DNA of 64,000 nt, taken from contig JAJQED010000017.1 in assembly GCA_021201825.1 (NCBI GenBank), positions 62,001 through 126,000 of the forward strand. Reading direction: 5' to 3'. The notes under the pieces are model-generated. The model had not been told where the DNA came from. It searched no databases and worked only from the letters and a program-made list of their open reading frames with translations. Source of the stretch: Alistipes sp. (lineage in GTDB: Bacteria > Bacteroidota > Bacteroidia > Bacteroidales > Rikenellaceae). The position numbers and the translations under genes were made by a program. Numbering within the stretch: the stretch's first letter is position 1; each line of letters begins with the position of its first letter. Positions 37,901-45,632 of the stretch are shown here, in pieces.

Positions 37901-38092
37901 CGGCGACCGGACCGGGTGATGGTGTCGGACGAGGAAGTGGTGGTTGTGGATTATAAATTCGGGGAGATACGGGATCCGGCACACCTCAAGCAGGTATCTT
38001 TTTATAAAAGTCTTCTCGGAAAGATGACCGGCAAACCGACCCGGGCATATATCTGGTACGTTACGCTTAACGAAGTGGCCGAAGCCGCCTGA
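34940..38092 (+). CDS. addA: AddA-like UvrD-family helicase-nuclease
   Basis: 1050 aa from a TTG start. The Walker A is IKASAGSGKTFRLAYEY a few residues from the N-terminus, Walker B MIDEFQDTSS, and motif III/IV KQSIYRWRGGDW. The C-terminal nuclease domain has GILLHKVFEKA, SRRRPDRVMV and VVVVDYKFGE. It is the partner of AddB in end resection. The TTG was chosen because the preceding -7 box excludes upstream starts and LGKVSVIKASAGSGK is the family N-terminus. The pair addA/addB is divergent here, with DUF2807 on the addB side. Confidence 0.88.
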   Translation: MGKVSVIKASAGSGKTFRLAYEYIYRVVCEPHKYRCILAVTFTNKATEEMKRRILSELDRLARGTDTPYMAMLTGQTGYSREQVSKRAMAARTKILHDYSRFAVLTIDKFFQRIIRSFVKELGIDLNFNLELQTDSLVSKTADALIERIGQDEQLRKWITGYIEERIDSNMRWDIKSGLVAIGQELFRENFRKIAAGVPEMDVIRTVLRTAAGKYNRTVKEMTAHAVEALEINSSSGLAPEDFVYGRGGVGGYLLKVSQGRIEDYGPRVEKALESDEGWCSKKSELRETILNVAPYLREKLAAICATYENNRRFFATYELLRDDYRRFALLGSLARVMEEICTEESIMPISETNNILGKLISGNDSPFIFEKAGNHFDTFMIDEFQDTSSMQWENFKPLLHNAVSQAEGSPVLLVGDVKQSIYRWRGGDWKILAEGVEMAFGDPGSETLSQNWRSRPAVVDFNNRLIGDIVGHAAKMISDTLREAQAKGLLPAGKLAQLNGLITNAYREHSQQACGNKEGGYVTVTYYGTGEQEVIPPVIRRIEQLQDRGFQAGDIAVLVRRNSEGVEIADMLLGHKVANPGSPYCYDVVTQEALSIGASPVVNFVIACFRLAQGDERIPEKVFYNSYLDREFGQAVPVPEQEFIRSLRSIPTIEAFDETVIFYGLGTPANAAYLQALHDQILGWTATHVGDTPLFVKWWDETGAGQSVNVSGNGNAITIVSIHKSKGLEYPAVIIPYCDWSLSPHPRSLIWSHSADEEFGALGNVPVAYGEKMGRSHFSESYYEELVMSVVDNINLFYVAATRARDELHIMVPGIPKNPMKISSLIYTSLDPAGMADGFNGVSENLPGETVIKFGTPVNKDNRGESEQGETGLIRLPFDTRPTSGRIRQKRTYRRFEEDGVNPAITPRDHGILLHKVFEKAVTREDIIAAVRSLELDGVVTTVEKTRLDEMVRQAFENPVVAAWFESDWQHVYNERDILIPGASSRRRPDRVMVSDEEVVVVDYKFGEIRDPAHLKQVSFYKSLLGKMTGKPTRAYIWYVTLNEVAEAA

Positions 38093-38098
38093 ACCGGA

Positions 38099-38638
38099 TC
38101 AATACAGCCCCAATTCCCTACCCTTTTGAAGTATCGCTTCATAGGGGTCTCCCGGCAACCCCAGCGCCCGGGCAAACGCCGGCTCGGTCTTAAGTCCCGT
38201 TCTTTTAAGGCTTACTATCTCCCGCCGCAAATCTTTCCCGTATAACTCCAGCAAAGCATGCTCGGCCAAAAGATGACGGAAACCGTTTTGCTCCCGGACA
38301 GGCTTATGCTGCGCAAAAATCTCGATCTCGAACGGCTCGATCCAGAAAGAACAAACGAGTGCCGGGTCGGTGCCCTGGTTGATCCTATTACACCCGAACT
38401 GCGGATAAACTGAGAAGTTCTCCCGCAACACCGCTTCCGTGCCGTTAAACTCCCCGGCACAACAAAGTATGTCGATATCGCTCCCGGGTATATCGATGCC
38501 GATGGGGATAGTTCCCGCAACCACGGGATCATAGCGGGCGAGCCTATCCATTATTCGGTGCTCCATAAGCACCCTGTAAGCCTCCCGCTGGACCGGATTG
38601 CCGCCTTTCAAGTAACCAATATCCGTAAAATCGGGCAT
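38099..38638 (-). CDS. DUF4269 nucleotidyltransferase-like protein
   Basis: 179 aa. The stretch AGTIPIGIDIPGSDIDILC carries a G-S-D-I-D-like nucleotidyltransferase signature seen in DUF4269 proteins. The rest (GFRHLLAEHALLELYG) also fits. The substrate is unknown. It converges on addA with a 6-base gap, and no terminator separates them. The frame opens three codons earlier (MVVMPDF); MPDFTDIGYL is preferred. Confidence 0.82.
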   Translation of the reverse strand: MPDFTDIGYLKGGNPVQREAYRVLMEHRIMDRLARYDPVVAGTIPIGIDIPGSDIDILCCAGEFNGTEAVLRENFSVYPQFGCNRINQGTDPALVCSFWIEPFEIEIFAQHKPVREQNGFRHLLAEHALLELYGKDLRREIVSLKRTGLKTEPAFARALGLPGDPYEAILQKGRELGLY

Positions 38639-38654
38639 AACGACCAAAAATAAT

Positions 38655-38690
38655 AAAACATCCGCAGAACGCCTGTCCTGCGGATGTTTT
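38655..38690 (-). terminator. Terminator of the ribosomal-protein/tsf transcript
   Basis: A 13-bp stem AAAACATCCGCAG/CTGCGGATGTTTT with a 10-base loop; on the minus strand it is followed by ATTATTTTT. It lies 33 bases past the tsf stop. Confidence 0.85.
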
Positions 38691-38723
38691 TATATTCCGG
38701 TCCGACCCTAACGGGCCCGAGCC

Positions 38724-39545
38724 TTAGTCGTTCAGTGAGAACCTCTGGTAAGCAACGATCTCTACATCCTTATCCACCGACTTGATGTAACCGTCCACAG
38801 TGAGTTTCGGGTTCTTCACAAAAGCCTGATTGACAAGGGTAGCTTCGCTGAAATATTTACGGAGTTTTCCCTCGGCGATCTTGTCCAGCATATTTTCGGG
38901 CTTGCCGTCGTTGCGGGCCTGTTCGCGGCCGATATTGCGCTCGCGCTCGATAACCTCGGCCGGGCAGTCATGCTCGCTGATAGATACCGGAGCCATAGCG
39001 GCCGCCTGCATCGCAACGTCGTAAGCGGCTTCCTGCGGAATGGCTTTGCTGAAACCTACCATTGCGCCGAGCTTCTTGTTGCTGTGTACGTAAACGATAC
39101 ACATCGGGGCCTCGATCTTGCCGTAGTAAGGAAGTTCGACTTTCTCGCCGGTCTGACCCGATTTTTCGGTCACCGCGTCGGCAACGGTCACATCCCCGAC
39201 CTTAGCGGCCAGTAGTGCTTCCATATCCTTGGCGTCGTTAGCGATAGCCGTATCGAGGATCTCCTCGGCCGTTTTCGAGAAATCCTCGTTCTTGGCCACG
39301 AAGTCCGTCTCGCACGCGAGGCATGCCATATATGCCTTGTTGCCGTCAACTACCCGGGCAACTACAACGCCCTCGGTAGCCGTACGGTCGGCACGTTTGG
39401 CAGAAACCAGCTTGCCTTTCTCACGGATGATCTCCTGTGCACGGTCATAATCGCCCTCGGCCTCGATCAAGGCCTGTTTGCAATCCATCATGCCCGCACC
39501 GGTCATCTTACGCAACTTGGCGACATCTGCAGCTTTAATTTCCAT
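38724..39545 (-). CDS. tsf: Elongation factor Ts
   Basis: 273 aa. The conserved TGAGMMDCKQALIEAEGDYD at the N-terminus and the TDFVAKN loop are present. EF-Ts exchanges GDP for GTP on EF-Tu. It follows rpsB by 70 bases, the usual order. A strong terminator closes the transcript. Confidence 0.97.
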   Translation of the reverse strand: MEIKAADVAKLRKMTGAGMMDCKQALIEAEGDYDRAQEIIREKGKLVSAKRADRTATEGVVVARVVDGNKAYMACLACETDFVAKNEDFSKTAEEILDTAIANDAKDMEALLAAKVGDVTVADAVTEKSGQTGEKVELPYYGKIEAPMCIVYVHSNKKLGAMVGFSKAIPQEAAYDVAMQAAAMAPVSISEHDCPAEVIERERNIGREQARNDGKPENMLDKIAEGKLRKYFSEATLVNQAFVKNPKLTVDGYIKSVDKDVEIVAYQRFSLND

Positions 39546-39615
39546 ATCTTTAATTTTAAATATTCCTGTAATAATTATTACACCCGAATCGTGCCAAAAG
39601 GAATGGCCGTCCCCT

Positions 39616-40461
39616 CTATTCAGCGGCTTCTTCCGAAACTTCGGCAGCCGGAGCCTCCACGGCTACGGGCTCTGCGGCGGGAACGTCGGCCTTAACAGCC
39701 TTTTTGATACGGGGTTTGGCCTCTTTCTCGTCCTTGTTGGGAACGTTCTCCAGTGCATCTTTCTCTTTCTCGATGCGACGCTCGTTAAGCCCCTCGGCAA
39801 TGGCGGCCGTTACGGCTTCGATAACCACTGCAATGGATTTGGTCGCATCGTCGTTCGCCGGGATCACGTAGTCAATGTCGGTCGGATCGCAACAAGTATC
39901 TACCATGGCGAAAACGGGGATGCTAAGCCTCTTGGCCTCCTTAACGGCGTTCGACTCTTTCTGCACATCCACGACGAACAGGGCGGCCGGAAGCCTGGTA
40001 AGGTCGGCAATAGACCCGAGGTTCTTCTCGAGCTTCGCCCTCTGGCGGGCGATCTGGAGCCTTTCCCTTTTGGAAAAATTGTCAAAAGTGCCGTCGGTCG
40101 TCATCTTGTCGATGGTCGACATCTTCTTAACGGCTTTTCGTATAGTGGGGAAGTTTGTAAGCATACCGCCCGGCCAGCGTTCGGTAACGTACGGCATATT
40201 GATCGCGGCTACTTTCTCGGCTACTATATCCTTTGCCTGTTTTTTCGTAGCTACGAAAAGTATTCGGCGGCCGCTCTTGGCGATCTGTTTCATCGCGGCT
40301 GCGGCCTCATCGATCTTGATCACGGTTTTGTGCAGGTCGATGATATGGATCCCGTTCTTCTCCATAAAGATATAAGGAGCCATTTTGGGATTCCATTTCC
40401 TTTTGAGGTGGCCGAAGTGAACCCCGGCTTCCAACAGTTGATTAAAATCAGTTCGTGGCAT
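39616..40461 (-). CDS. rpsB: Ribosomal protein uS2 with C-terminal extension
   Basis: 281 aa. The S2 core ends near residue 230; the last ~50 residues are an Ala/Glu/Pro/Val-rich tail (AAEPVAVEAPAAEVSEE), longer than in E. coli. Conserved motifs include GVHFGHLKRKWNPKM and CDPTDIDYVIPANDD. It belongs to the 30S subunit. A 177-base structured gap precedes it after rpsI. Confidence 0.97.
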   Translation of the reverse strand: MPRTDFNQLLEAGVHFGHLKRKWNPKMAPYIFMEKNGIHIIDLHKTVIKIDEAAAAMKQIAKSGRRILFVATKKQAKDIVAEKVAAINMPYVTERWPGGMLTNFPTIRKAVKKMSTIDKMTTDGTFDNFSKRERLQIARQRAKLEKNLGSIADLTRLPAALFVVDVQKESNAVKEAKRLSIPVFAMVDTCCDPTDIDYVIPANDDATKSIAVVIEAVTAAIAEGLNERRIEKEKDALENVPNKDEKEAKPRIKKAVKADVPAAEPVAVEAPAAEVSEEAAE

Positions 40462-40493
40462 TACTCTTTTTTTTCTCGATTTTTAATTCTCTT

Positions 40494-40625
40494 TACTTCA
40501 ACCCGGCCGGTAGCGACCTTGTCGATCCCCCGGGTTTTCCGCGGTGGGGCAACTCAGACGGTAACGTAACCCTTCTCGGGCGGCGGTCCGCTGGGTTTGA
40601 AAACCCGCACCGTGCATTTCCCGTA
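40494..40625 (-). promoter_or_regulatory. Candidate structured leader of rpsB-tsf
   Basis: The gap between rpsI and rpsB is GC-rich. Close to rpsB, AACCCGG (40500-40506) pairs with CCGGGTT (40530-40536), enclosing CGAC (40514-40517) and GTCG (40521-40524). A second hairpin, GGGTT/AACCC, lies near 40593-40606. S2 autoregulates its mRNA in several bacteria, so a leader is plausible. No -7 box was found within it. Confidence 0.35.
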
Positions 40626-40638
40626 CGCGGGCCCAGGA

Positions 40639-41031
40639 TTAACGCTTGCTGAACTGGAACCGTTTACGTGCTCCCGGCTGTCCCGGCTTCTTACGTTCAA
40701 CTTCGCGCGAATCGCGGGTCATGAAGCCGTTCTTCTTCAGTATAGGCCTCCATTCCGGGTCTATCTCGACCAGGGCGCGGGCTATACCGAGGCGTGCGGC
40801 CTCAGCCTGTCCGTGGATACCGCCTCCCACAAGGTTAATCTTGATGTCGTAATTTTCAGCTACGTTAAGCACCGTGAGCGGCTGCTTGACCACGTACTGG
40901 AAAATCTCGAGCGGGAAATAGGTGTCCAGGGACCTGTTGTTGATCGTAATGTTGCCTGTACCGGCTTTCACGTAAACGCGTGCCACAGCGGCTTTCCTGC
41001 GTCCTACGGTGTTTACAACTTCCGTACTCAT
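40639..41031 (-). CDS. rpsI: Ribosomal protein uS9
   Basis: 130 aa. Contains GRRKAAVARVYV and ends with the basic tail PGARKRFQFSKR typical of S9, which reaches the P-site tRNA. The ATG overlaps the rplM stop by one base, so the two are coupled, as in most bacteria. Confidence 0.97.
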   Translation of the reverse strand: MSTEVVNTVGRRKAAVARVYVKAGTGNITINNRSLDTYFPLEIFQYVVKQPLTVLNVAENYDIKINLVGGGIHGQAEAARLGIARALVEIDPEWRPILKKNGFMTRDSREVERKKPGQPGARKRFQFSKR

Positions 41032-41489
41032 TACTTGATTTCGTTTAATTTGATCGTTTTGGGATTTTGTCCCTCATGAGGATGCTCCGCACCGGGGTAA
41101 ACCCGTAGGTTCTTGAGCAGCGCGGCGCCAAGGCGGTTTTTGGGAAGCATACCCTTGACAGCCTTTTCGATGATAAATTCAGGCCTGTTGCGCTTCAGGT
41201 AATCGGCCGGGGTAGCGAACCGCTGACCGCCGGGGTAACCCGTGTGGCGCACGTAGGTCTTCTCGGTGAGTTTCTTGCCGGTTAGTTTCACTTTCCCTGC
41301 GTTCACGACGATAACGTTATCGCCGCAATCTACATGGGGAGTGAAGCCCGGCTTGTTCTTGCCGCGCAGGATCTTGGCCACCTGCGATGCAAGACGTCCC
41401 AATACCTCCCCGTCGGCGTCGATAAGCACCCAATCCTTGGATACCGTAGCGGCGTTGGCGGAGATGGTCTTGTAGCTTAATGAATCCAC
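41031..41489 (-). CDS. rplM: Ribosomal protein uL13
   Basis: 152 aa. Conserved WVLIDADGEVLGRLASQVAK and LTGKKLTEKTYVRHTGYPGG regions are shown by their cores DADGEVLGRLAS and VRHTGYPGG. It is an early-assembling 50S protein. It heads the leftward operon rplM-rpsI-(leader)-rpsB-tsf. A ~90-base leader with two hairpins lies between its -7 box and the ATG. Confidence 0.97.
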   Translation of the reverse strand: MDSLSYKTISANAATVSKDWVLIDADGEVLGRLASQVAKILRGKNKPGFTPHVDCGDNVIVVNAGKVKLTGKKLTEKTYVRHTGYPGGQRFATPADYLKRNRPEFIIEKAVKGMLPKNRLGAALLKNLRVYPGAEHPHEGQNPKTIKLNEIK

Positions 41490-41582
41490 TTTCTCTACGT
41501 TTAATATTAATACTTGTTTTAACGCAAGGGACAGCCCGATGACCGCCCTGCGCCGATCCGTTTACCCTAAATTAAGGGCGTG
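41490..41582 (-). promoter_or_regulatory. Candidate rplM leader
   Basis: The CGCAAGGG arm (41523-41530) pairs with CCCTGCG (41546-41552), and CCCT/AGGG form a small hairpin at 41565-41578. The leader starts after the -7 box at 41583-41590. Autoregulatory leaders of L13 operons are known in other bacteria. Confidence 0.3.
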
Positions 41583-41590
41583 CAAAGATA
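41583..41590 (-). promoter_or_regulatory. -7 promoter element for rplM operon
   Basis: TATCTTTG on the minus strand, 94 bases upstream of the rplM ATG. Confidence 0.55.
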
Positions 41591-41618
41591 GCGAATTAAA
41601 GCCAAATAAAAAAGAAAC

Positions 41619-41837
41619 TCAGAAATCTTTGAAGAATTCCGCCAGCGAGATCCCGAAGTATTTGCAAATGGCACCCAGGGTACTGACCGATATATTGACC
41701 CGGGCCGTCTCTATACGGGCCACATGGATCTGGGTATCGGCATAGACCACCTCCTGCGAGATTCCCCTCTCTTCCCTCAAGCGCTTTATCTTTACGGCGA
41801 TCTCCCGCAATAGTTCCTGGTCCCGGATCTGCTTCAT
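41619..41837 (-). CDS. Small XRE-family transcriptional regulator
   Basis: 72 aa, almost entirely one HTH_XRE (cI-like) domain: IKRLREERGISQEVVYADT, shown by its helix-turn-helix core REERGISQEVVY and the following THVARIE-like helix. It has no sensor domain. It lies upstream of the rplM promoter on the same strand and faces the gene at 41982 across 144 bases. A target is not known; a palindrome near 41901 is a candidate operator. Confidence 0.8.
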   Translation of the reverse strand: MKQIRDQELLREIAVKIKRLREERGISQEVVYADTQIHVARIETARVNISVSTLGAICKYFGISLAEFFKDF

Positions 41838-41903
41838 GGTACAAAAATGAGCGCTGCAGGGCGGCAGTAAGATAACACACTTATCAGTTTAATTTATTTT
41901 GGA

Positions 41904-41911
41904 TAGCTTTG
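41904..41911 (+). promoter_or_regulatory. -7 box inside a GGATA-N6-TATCC palindrome
   Basis: TAGCTTTG fits TAnnTTTG and lies within GGATAGCTTTGTATCC (41901-41916). It precedes the unknown gene at 41982 and may be an operator site for the divergent XRE regulator. Confidence 0.35.
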
Positions 41912-41981
41912 TATCCGATTACCGCCCGCATGCAAAAGGCTATGAACAAAAAACATACTAAAACCTAACCCCGGCTAAGAA

Positions 41982-42476
41982 ATGATAAGACTATTTGCCA
42001 GACTTTACGGTAACCGCAACGCCGCAGGGGGTGCGGCCGAGAACCCGGGAGACTCCGGTTCGGTATTTGTCGCTACCCCGCATAAGCTGATAACGATCGA
42101 AAGAGTCACCTGTTACCGGGAAGAAGAAGATACCGTCCTCGAATTTTCTCTCCGCAACAAAGGAAGCGAACTGCAATGCTTCGGGCTGAAACTGATCAAC
42201 AATTTCGACTGCGACGGCAACGAATACGACTACCGGATGACTTTCGGCCGGAACACCGGGGAAGACCACCGGATGGTACACTATACCCTGCCCCACGATA
42301 TCCCGATAAGGGTTCGGGTGGTTTTTTCCGCCATACCGCAAACGGTCACTCACCTGGCCCAGGTGAAGTTCTCCGGCCTTTGCCTGCATAAACGGCACAA
42401 GAAGCAAAAATACAACCCGTCGGGAATCCTTCTACTGCGCAATATTCCTATTACGGACCCTCCCGTTGCAATATAA
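41982..42476 (+). CDS. Hypothetical protein
   Basis: 164 aa, no recognised family and no signal peptide or membrane segment. The central part is beta-rich (ITIERVTCYREEEDTVLEFSL, HYTLPHDIPIRVRVVF), which suggests an Ig-like or beta-sandwich fold. The C-terminus is basic (HKRHKKQKYNP). It is divergent from the small XRE regulator and followed by the MATE pump gene after 63 bases. Confidence 0.68.
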   Translation: MIRLFARLYGNRNAAGGAAENPGDSGSVFVATPHKLITIERVTCYREEEDTVLEFSLRNKGSELQCFGLKLINNFDCDGNEYDYRMTFGRNTGEDHRMVHYTLPHDIPIRVRVVFSAIPQTVTHLAQVKFSGLCLHKRHKKQKYNPSGILLLRNIPITDPPVAI

Positions 42477-42508
42477 CGGGCGGGGTTTCCTACCTCGGTC
42501 CGAATAGT

Positions 42509-42516
42509 TATCTTTG
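42509..42516 (+). promoter_or_regulatory. -7 promoter element for MATE transporter
   Basis: TATCTTTG, 23 bases upstream of the ATG at 42540. Confidence 0.55.
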
Positions 42517-42539
42517 CCTGCTCAATTCGACCGAATCCC

Positions 42540-43835
42540 ATGAACAGGCAGATACTCCGGTTGGCCATACCCAATATTATTTCCAATATCACCATCCCGC
42601 TGCTGGGAATGGCCGACACGGCTATTGCCGGACGGTTAGGGGGCGAGACCACCATCGGGGCCATTGCCATCGGCACTGCCATCTTCGGGTTTATCTACTG
42701 GAACTGCGCCTTTATACGGATGGGTACCAGCGGCCTTACGGCCCAGGCCTACGGGGCCCGGGATTTCCGGGAAATAGCCAACCTTCTGGTACGGTCGATG
42801 GCCGTGTCGGTATCGATAGCCCTGTTGCTTCTTGCCGTCCAGGTGCCGCTGGGGCGCCTTACTATCGGGGTTATGCAGGCCGGACCGGATACAAAGGCGC
42901 TCGTTGCCGAATATTTTTTCGCCCGTATATGGGCGGCACCGGCCACGGTATCCCTTTATTCTATCCACGGGTGGTTTATCGGCATGCAGAACGCCCGGAT
43001 ACCGATGTGGGTCTCCATCTGTCAGAACCTGGTCAATATCTCGGCAAGCATCTGGCTTGCTTTCTATATGGATATGGGCATTGCGGGGGTGGCATGGGGA
43101 ACGGTTATTTCGCAATATTTCGCGGTCGCCATGTCATGGATACTGTGGGCGGTTCATTACCGCAGGTTCCTCAAGTATGTGGACCTGCGGCAGGCGCTTC
43201 GGCTGAAGCCCATGTTCCGGTTCTTCGATATCAACAAGGATATCTTCCTGCGTACGGCTCTGAACGTTTGCGTTTATACGTTCTTTACCTGGGCTTCCTC
43301 GGGCTTCGGGGAGGTAATGCTCGCTACCAACTCCATTCTAATACAGCTGTTCACGTTTTTCTCCTATATGTCGGACGGCTTCGCTTATGCCGCCGAGGCC
43401 ATAACGGGGCGACTGACGGGCGCCCGGAATTTTGCGGCGCTCAAAAGGGCGGTACGGCTGATGTTCTTCTGGTGTCTCGGTATAGCGGTGGGATTCGTGG
43501 CCATCTACCGGCTGTTCTGGCGGCATATCATCGGAATTTTCACCGATTCGGCCGATATTATTTCCACGGCCGGGGAATATATCGTATGGATAATGCTGGT
43601 GCCGCTCATCGGGTTCGCGCCGTTCCTGATGGACGGGATATTGATAGGTGCAACCCGCACGAGAATACTTCGAAACTCGATGTTCGTGGCTACGGTCTCT
43701 TTCTTTTCACTCTATTACCTGTTGGTTCCCGGATTGGGAAACAACGCGCTGTGGCTCTCCTTTATAATATTCCTGATCGTGCGGGGGGTTTCGCAATACT
43801 ATATGTCCGGCCGGCTGGGAGTATTGTACCGGTAA
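42540..43835 (+). CDS. MATE-family efflux transporter (DinF-like)
   Basis: 431 aa with about 12 hydrophobic segments in two similar halves. The N-terminus (ILRLAIPNIISNITIPLLGMADTAI) is the MATE signature, here given by its core PLLGMADTAIAG, and the second half repeats it near GFGEVMLATNSIL. DinF-type MATE proteins expel cationic or organic compounds using ion gradients. The substrate is unknown. Confidence 0.92.
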   Translation: MNRQILRLAIPNIISNITIPLLGMADTAIAGRLGGETTIGAIAIGTAIFGFIYWNCAFIRMGTSGLTAQAYGARDFREIANLLVRSMAVSVSIALLLLAVQVPLGRLTIGVMQAGPDTKALVAEYFFARIWAAPATVSLYSIHGWFIGMQNARIPMWVSICQNLVNISASIWLAFYMDMGIAGVAWGTVISQYFAVAMSWILWAVHYRRFLKYVDLRQALRLKPMFRFFDINKDIFLRTALNVCVYTFFTWASSGFGEVMLATNSILIQLFTFFSYMSDGFAYAAEAITGRLTGARNFAALKRAVRLMFFWCLGIAVGFVAIYRLFWRHIIGIFTDSADIISTAGEYIVWIMLVPLIGFAPFLMDGILIGATRTRILRNSMFVATVSFFSLYYLLVPGLGNNALWLSFIIFLIVRGVSQYYMSGRLGVLYR

Positions 43836-43859
43836 GCGGCTAAAATTCGGGGAATTTAT

Positions 43860-43867
43860 TAAATTTG
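43860..43867 (+). promoter_or_regulatory. -7 promoter element
   Basis: TAAATTTG, 17 bases upstream of the ATG at 43885. Confidence 0.45.
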
Positions 43868-43884
43868 CTTTCAAACCTTAAGGT

Positions 43885-44598
43885 ATGAGGTGGTATATAC
43901 CGATAATAGTTCTCCTGACTGCCTGCTGTTACGGTACGGCCATGTCCCAGGAGTTACCGCCCGTTTCGCTTCCGGACAGCACTTTGATTGTCCCCGGTAC
44001 GGCCGACCGCATTGTTCCGATATCGGAATTGCCGGTTTTACCGGATATGGCTTTCGAAATTCCCGAACCGGACCGGCTACCCGAATATGACCGGGAGCAT
44101 ATCGAAGCGATGAAGCGTAAGCTGTTTGAGGAGATGCCCCGTTACCCTGCCGTCCGGCTGTGGGATAACCAGTATGCCGGGCCGTTCATTTATACCTCCC
44201 GCAACAGGTTCTCGGGCCTTGATATGGCGGGAATGGGCACACGGTTTCAGATCGCCCCGTGGTTGTCGGCAGATGTGAGTGCTTACCTTTCAGGAGCCTA
44301 TATGGGCATGGATTACCGCAAGCCATATATGAACGCCACCATTGCTACCAACGTGCGGATAAAGCTCCATGACCGTATCTACCTTTACGGGACCGGGCAA
44401 ATTTCTGCCCGGGAGGGGATGGACCCGCGCTACGCACCGGGTTTCGGCGGGAAAAACGCCCTGGGAGCGGGAGTGGAGATATGGATCACGGATAAGGTGG
44501 GCATCCAGATCGGCAGGACCTGGGAATTTTACCAGGGGTCGTGGTACGGGCATTACAATTACGGCCCCATGACCCGGCCCGGGGGTAAGAGAAGATAA
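43885..44598 (+). CDS. Secreted, probable outer-membrane beta-barrel protein
   Basis: 237 aa. A signal peptide (IPIIVLLTACCYGTAMS) is followed by a Pro/Glu-rich linker. The last ~110 residues have alternating aromatic/hydrophobic strands (WLSADVSAYLSGAYMG, RIYLYGTGQISAREG, VGIQIGRTWEFYQGS), typical of small outer-membrane barrels. I do not recognise a family. It converges on era with a 9-base gap. Confidence 0.7.
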   Translation: MRWYIPIIVLLTACCYGTAMSQELPPVSLPDSTLIVPGTADRIVPISELPVLPDMAFEIPEPDRLPEYDREHIEAMKRKLFEEMPRYPAVRLWDNQYAGPFIYTSRNRFSGLDMAGMGTRFQIAPWLSADVSAYLSGAYMGMDYRKPYMNATIATNVRIKLHDRIYLYGTGQISAREGMDPRYAPGFGGKNALGAGVEIWITDKVGIQIGRTWEFYQGSWYGHYNYGPMTRPGGKRR

Positions 44599-44607
44599 AC
44601 CCTGCTG

Positions 44608-45489
44608 CTATTCCAGGTAACCGAACCGTTTGAGCTGGCGGTCGCTGTTACGCCAGTTGTCGTTGACCTTGACGTGCAATTGCAGGAAGACTTTCTTGCC
44701 GAGGAATTTCTCGAGGTCCAGCCGCGCGGCCGTACCGACTTTCTTCAACATCTCGCCCTTGTGGCCTATGATGATCCCTTTCTGGGAGTCCCGGGCAACG
44801 TAGATCACAGCCGAAATACGGTCTATATCGGGCTCCTCCTTATACTCGTCGATAGCGATCTCGACGCTGTAGGGAATTTCCTTGCTGTAGTACAGCATTA
44901 TTTTTTCGCGGATTATCTCCGAGGCGAAAAAGCGCAGGTTCTTATCGGTAAGCGTATCTTTGGAATAATACGGGTCTCCCTCGGGGAGTTTGTCGATAAT
45001 AAGGTCGAACAACCCAGCCACATTAAAATTGTTAAGCGCCGACACGGGTACCACCCTGGCATCGGGTAAACGCTCCTGCCACAGGGCCACCAACCCGTCC
45101 AGTTTCTCGGGGGTCGTCAGGTCTATCTTATTTATAACCACAATCACCGGGATACCGGACAGGCGTACCTTTTCGAGTATTTTCTGCGAGGCCGTATCCG
45201 CACTCTCCTGCGTATCCGTCACATAGAGAATTATATCGGCGTCCTTTAAAGCACCGTGGACAAAACGCATCATAGACTCCTGAAGCTTGTAATTGGGATC
45301 GAGGATGCCGGGAGTGTCGGAGTAAACTATCTGGAAATCCTCGCCGTTGACGATACCCATGATACGGTGGCGGGTGGTCTGCGCCTTTGAAGTGATGATG
45401 GAAAGTTTCTCGCCCACCAAGGCGTTCATCAGCGTCGATTTACCCACGTTTGGATTGCCTATTATATTTACGAAACCCGACCTGTGCAT
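44608..45489 (-). CDS. era: GTPase Era
   Basis: 293 aa. G1 GNPNVGKSTLMNAL, G3 DTPGIL, G4 NKID, then the C-terminal KH domain (GMLKKVGTAARLDLEKFL shown by AARLDLEKFLGKKVFLQL). Era assists 16S rRNA maturation and 30S assembly. It is divergent from obgE, another ribosome-associated GTPase. Confidence 0.97.
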   Translation of the reverse strand: MHRSGFVNIIGNPNVGKSTLMNALVGEKLSIITSKAQTTRHRIMGIVNGEDFQIVYSDTPGILDPNYKLQESMMRFVHGALKDADIILYVTDTQESADTASQKILEKVRLSGIPVIVVINKIDLTTPEKLDGLVALWQERLPDARVVPVSALNNFNVAGLFDLIIDKLPEGDPYYSKDTLTDKNLRFFASEIIREKIMLYYSKEIPYSVEIAIDEYKEEPDIDRISAVIYVARDSQKGIIIGHKGEMLKKVGTAARLDLEKFLGKKVFLQLHVKVNDNWRNSDRQLKRFGYLE

Positions 45490-45601
45490 GACTTATTTAT
45501 TTTAATTTCACGGTAAAGATACTCCTAAACGGTTGCAAATCCCGTACAAGTCGTGCAAATTTTCAACCGTGGCACGGTTTGGGCGGTCCGGGAATAAGGG
45601 T

Positions 45602-45609
45602 TATCTTTG
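45602..45609 (+). promoter_or_regulatory. -7 promoter element for obgE
   Basis: TATCTTTG, 23 bases upstream of the TTG at 45633. It rules out the upstream ATG at 45579. Confidence 0.6.
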
Positions 45610-45632
45610 CCCTGCAAATAAAATTTAAAGGT

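Noticed and set aside
42929-43843. A 304-codon frame overlapping the MATE gene
   Set aside because: Low-complexity shadow translation with no domain; the MATE frame has clear transporter motifs.
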